From contig JBILSZ010000107.1 of assembly GCA_044371755.1 (NCBI GenBank), positions 1 to 8,855 on the forward strand: a stretch of DNA of 8,855 bases, in the 5' to 3' direction. Shown in pieces: positions 6,607 through 8,855 of the stretch (positions within the stretch are counted from its first letter, which is position 1; the number at the start of each line of letters is the position of its first letter). A program made the position numbers and the translations under genes. The DNA comes from JAIXWP01 sp044371755. Its GTDB lineage: Bacteria; Bacteroidota; Bacteroidia; Flavobacteriales_D; Sanyastnellaceae. The notes beneath the pieces were generated by a model that saw only the letters and a program-made list of their open reading frames with translations, did not search any database and had not been told where the DNA came from.

Positions 6607-7647
6607 TTAACGATTTATTTTAATCACCTCTTTTTCACTTCTGGGGGCCGCAGCATAAATGCGTTCGATGATATCGACCACCTTCAGGCCTTCCAGTGCA
6701 TTGGTAGTAATATTGGAGCGACCTTGAATTGTATCAATTACATTTTGAATAATAAAAACATGGTTTGCTGCGCTTCCTTTATAATCGCCGTAATCGTTCG
6801 CGGGATTGCCTTCGGCAAGAATGGGCATTTCGTAGTTTTCAACATCACAGTACACCACTTCATTCATGTATTGCCCGCCGATTTTAACGGTACCTTTTTC
6901 AGCCACGATTGTTAGTGTGCTTTCGAAATTTTTATTAAAAACTGAGGTGGAAAAATTAAAACTGCCTATCCCTCCATTCAAAAAATCAAACGAAACGGAT
7001 CCGCTATCTTCAAAGTTGGTGGAGTGTGGATGTGTGAAATCCCGAAAGCGCGCTTGGATATTTTCAATATCTCCAAACAGCCAATACATGATATCAATAA
7101 AGTGCGAAAACTGAGTGAATAAGGTGCCTCCGTCTAATTCCGAACTTCCTTTCCAAGAACTTTTCTTGTAGTAACGATCATCTCTATTCCAATAACAATC
7201 GATATTGACAAAGAAAATTTTTCCTAGAATATTTTTTTCAATCACCTCTTTGATCCATGCGCTTGGAGGACTATATCTGTTTTGCATGACACAAAACACT
7301 TGTCGCTGCACTTGCAAGGATGTAAAAATGATACGTTCGCAATCCAGCTTTGTCAGTGCCATTGGCTTTTCTACCACTACATGTTTTCTAGCATTCAATG
7401 CTAAAAGGGAATGCGCTGCGTGAAGTCCGTTGGGGGTGCATACACACACCACATCGCAGGCTGGACCGTTATTGATCATATCCGCAGGATCACTAAAGAA
7501 TGGAATATCATAGGAGACTCCACATTCTTCTTTTGAGCGGATATCAGACATCGCTACTATTTCTCCCTCAGGATGTCTCAGCACCATCTCCGCATGTCTT
7601 TTACCGATATGACCCGCACCAATAATGGCAAAACGAATTTTACTCAT
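6607..7647 (-). CDS. Gfo/Idh/MocA family NAD(P)-dependent oxidoreductase
   Basis: The product has 346 residues, the usual family length. The N-terminal Rossmann domain begins IRFAIIGAGHIGKRHAE (4-20), with the dinucleotide loop GAGHIG. D35 at the end of the second strand favours NAD over NADP. CTPNGLH (70-76) and VEKPMALT (92-99) follow; K94 of the EKP motif is the family's catalytic or substrate-binding lysine. The C-terminal alpha/beta domain has WKGSSELDGGTLFTQFSHFIDIMYW (165-189), where H182 and D185 occupy the usual active-site positions. Family members oxidise or reduce hydroxyl or keto groups of sugars, sugar nucleotides or inositols. Some act in nucleotide-sugar routes to surface polysaccharides (the WlbA/WbpB type), but I cannot fix the substrate. 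It leads a probable two-gene unit with the acyltransferase and follows the patatin-barrel gene after 48 bases. The ATG at 7647 has no SD. Confidence 0.9.
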   Translation of the reverse strand: MSKIRFAIIGAGHIGKRHAEMVLRHPEGEIVAMSDIRSKEECGVSYDIPFFSDPADMINNGPACDVVCVCTPNGLHAAHSLLALNARKHVVVEKPMALTKLDCERIIFTSLQVQRQVFCVMQNRYSPPSAWIKEVIEKNILGKIFFVNIDCYWNRDDRYYKKSSWKGSSELDGGTLFTQFSHFIDIMYWLFGDIENIQARFRDFTHPHSTNFEDSGSVSFDFLNGGIGSFNFSTSVFNKNFESTLTIVAEKGTVKIGGQYMNEVVYCDVENYEMPILAEGNPANDYGDYKGSAANHVFIIQNVIDTIQGRSNITTNALEGLKVVDIIERIYAAAPRSEKEVIKINR

Positions 7648-7663
7648 AATTAAATTTGATAGA

Positions 7664-7671
7664 CAAAGCTA
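7664..7671 (-). promoter_or_regulatory. Candidate -7 promoter element for the oxidoreductase-acyltransferase unit
   Basis: The minus strand reads TAGCTTTG here, an exact match to the Bacteroidota -7 consensus TAnnTTTG. It lies in the 48-base gap after the patatin-barrel stop codon and 16 bases before the oxidoreductase ATG. No clear -33 TTTG is found at the expected distance; a T-rich run is there instead. Transcription from here would give a very short leader. The pair may also be read through from the upstream gene. Confidence 0.4.
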
Positions 7672-7695
7672 ACTATTCCCTCATCAAGAAAAAAA

Positions 7696-8855
7696 CTAGT
7701 CTCTCGCACTTGAATTGAAAATGATATAACCAAAGTTGAAGAGAAAACTGATTGGATCCTCCTTTTGATTATAATAATTCGCCGAAACGCTGATAGGGCC
7801 AAGTGGAGAGTGTAAGATAAGTGAAGACGAAAGGATGTAATAAGGGACGACTCCAGAGCGATAGGAAGCCCGATTAAGTTCATCGGAAACAATACGGCCA
7901 AAAGCTGCAAATGTGTATCCATCTACTCTCAGATCAAGTGCTCTGTTGATACTATAAACAGCACTCAAACCACCTGATACAAAGTTGTACGCCCTGAATT
8001 GGGGTAGAAAAAAGGTCTTGCTTTCAGGTATCGGTTGAAACGCCGGCGCCATGATCGCGGAACTTATATAATTATTCAAAAAATCCATGGTGCTTGCCAC
8101 AGCTTCGATGTGAAAACCTGCATGAAACTTTTTCTTTGATAAAAAATAACTGGTGTATTGAAACCTACCAACCCACCATTCGTGAAAACGCTCAACCGTA
8201 TCTCGAATAGCACTAGTAGTGCCGGGAATGGTAGACTCCAAACCGTTTAAATACTTTCCTGAGATCATCATATAGCTCCCACTGCTCGCCCATTGTGCTC
8301 TATTCAGAGTACTTCTTTCCCACGTAGTTCTAAAAATAAATGATTCCAAATCCGTTCTATCTGCGGTGTCTACCGATAAGAATTGTTGCGTTTGATAATA
8401 CTCATCAAACATATATGCATAGGAAGCAGTGGCAGTAAACTTGGCGTTATTGCCTGAAGGCGTGGTAATGCCTAGAGAACCAACACGCTCGTTGAGCAGC
8501 ACGAAGGATGGTTTCACATCATCAAAAAAAGTAGCCAATGATTTGTAATAATCCCATCGATTCTGAGTGAAAGAACCACTAAGTGAAACGGGGTATGACC
8601 CTGGTAAATCCCATTTTACTTCTCCTTTGACAGAAGCGTAAAATCTACCGAAATAGCTATTGGCAGATAATGTGGCTCCAGTCTTTCCAAATAAATTATA
8701 CTTCAATCCGACAAAACCAGTATTGATGGATCGGGAAGAAAAATTACCTCCGAATGAAATAAAGAGATCCTTTTCTTTTTCTACATCGAGATTCAATTTA
8801 AAATTGCCTGTTGCAGGATTAAATTTCATTTCGGGAAAAATGCTTTTTATTCTCA
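7696..8855 (-). CDS. C-terminal outer-membrane barrel of a probable patatin-like phospholipase, N-terminus outside window
   Basis: The frame is open from the right edge to a TAG at 7696-7698, leaving 385 complete codons. The methionine at 8829 is internal, because the frame continues upstream to the edge without a stop. The visible part is a transmembrane beta-barrel: alternating hydrophobic strands, many aromatic residues and glycines. It starts with FISFGGNFSSRSINTGFVGLKYNLFG and ends with LGPISVSANYYNQKEDPISFLFNFGYIIFN and a short polar tail. This pattern matches, from memory, the C-terminal barrel of Bacteroidota patatin-like phospholipases, which carry an N-terminal patatin domain (GxSxG serine, Asp dyad) and an Omp85-like barrel, related in plan to type Vd proteins such as PlpD. 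The catalytic part is not in the window, so hydrolase activity is inferred. An Omp85-type protein without patatin is the main alternative. It is on the same strand as, and upstream of, the oxidoreductase. Confidence 0.75.
   Translation of the reverse strand, partial: RIKSIFPEMKFNPATGNFKLNLDVEKEKDLFISFGGNFSSRSINTGFVGLKYNLFGKTGATLSANSYFGRFYASVKGEVKWDLPGSYPVSLSGSFTQNRWDYYKSLATFFDDVKPSFVLLNERVGSLGITTPSGNNAKFTATASYAYMFDEYYQTQQFLSVDTADRTDLESFIFRTTWERSTLNRAQWASSGSYMMISGKYLNGLESTIPGTTSAIRDTVERFHEWWVGRFQYTSYFLSKKKFHAGFHIEAVASTMDFLNNYISSAIMAPAFQPIPESKTFFLPQFRAYNFVSGGLSAVYSINRALDLRVDGYTFAAFGRIVSDELNRASYRSGVVPYYILSSSLILHSPLGPISVSANYYNQKEDPISFLFNFGYIIFNSSARD

Noticed and set aside
7690..7698. T-run right after the patatin-barrel stop as an intrinsic terminator
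   Set aside because: No convincing hairpin precedes the run on the minus strand, so read-through into the oxidoreductase cannot be excluded.
7650..7922. A 90-codon minus-strand frame before the oxidoreductase
   Set aside because: It overlaps the patatin-barrel C-terminus in another frame on the same strand; the barrel frame is clearly the coding one.
1..8855. Defence island, CRISPR array, insertion sequence, prophage or RNA gene
   Set aside because: No spaced direct repeats, transposase or phage proteins, tRNA- or rRNA-like segments are visible. The Lhr-type helicase is a repair family member and does not by itself indicate defence.

Overview
The window looks like an ordinary chromosomal stretch of a Bacteroidota bacterium. 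Four things point there: a TonB-dependent receptor with an N-terminal carboxypeptidase-regulatory-like domain, a patatin-type outer-membrane barrel of the kind common in that phylum, mostly absent Shine-Dalgarno sequences, and -7 elements resembling the Bacteroidota consensus TAnnTTTG before three genes. I cannot place it below phylum; a marine or environmental Flavobacteriales, Cytophagales or Chitinophagales member would fit.

Layout, left to right. Positions 1-2285 (minus strand) hold a TonB-dependent receptor whose last residues lie beyond the left edge. A 98-base gap carries its likely promoter. Positions 2384-4837 (minus) encode an Lhr-type DEXH helicase of the DNA-ligase-associated family. 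A short divergent intergenic region holds a promoter-like element with a 20-bp near-perfect palindrome in its spacer. It is followed by the only plus-strand gene (4922-5650), a secreted protein with probable TPR repeats. That gene converges, with only 4 bases between stop codons, on a minus-strand pair: a Gfo/Idh/MocA oxidoreductase (6607-7647) followed 7 bases later by a FemAB/GNAT-like acyltransferase (5655-6599). At the right edge (7696-8855, minus) is the C-terminal barrel of a probable patatin-like phospholipase whose N-terminus lies outside the window.

How the genes relate. Three products are envelope-facing (receptor, secreted TPR protein, patatin barrel). The oxidoreductase and acyltransferase are plausibly co-transcribed and could modify a sugar or cell-surface precursor, which is inference. 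The helicase is a DNA-repair enzyme apparently separated here from its usual ligase, nuclease and phosphoesterase partners. There are no RNA genes, CRISPR arrays, insertion sequences or phage genes that I can see, and no gene-free stretch above 300 bases. I found no convincing undescribed system. The points most worth a second look are the palindromic candidate operator, the hairpin built into the acyltransferase 3' end, the oxidoreductase-acyltransferase pair and the isolated helicase.
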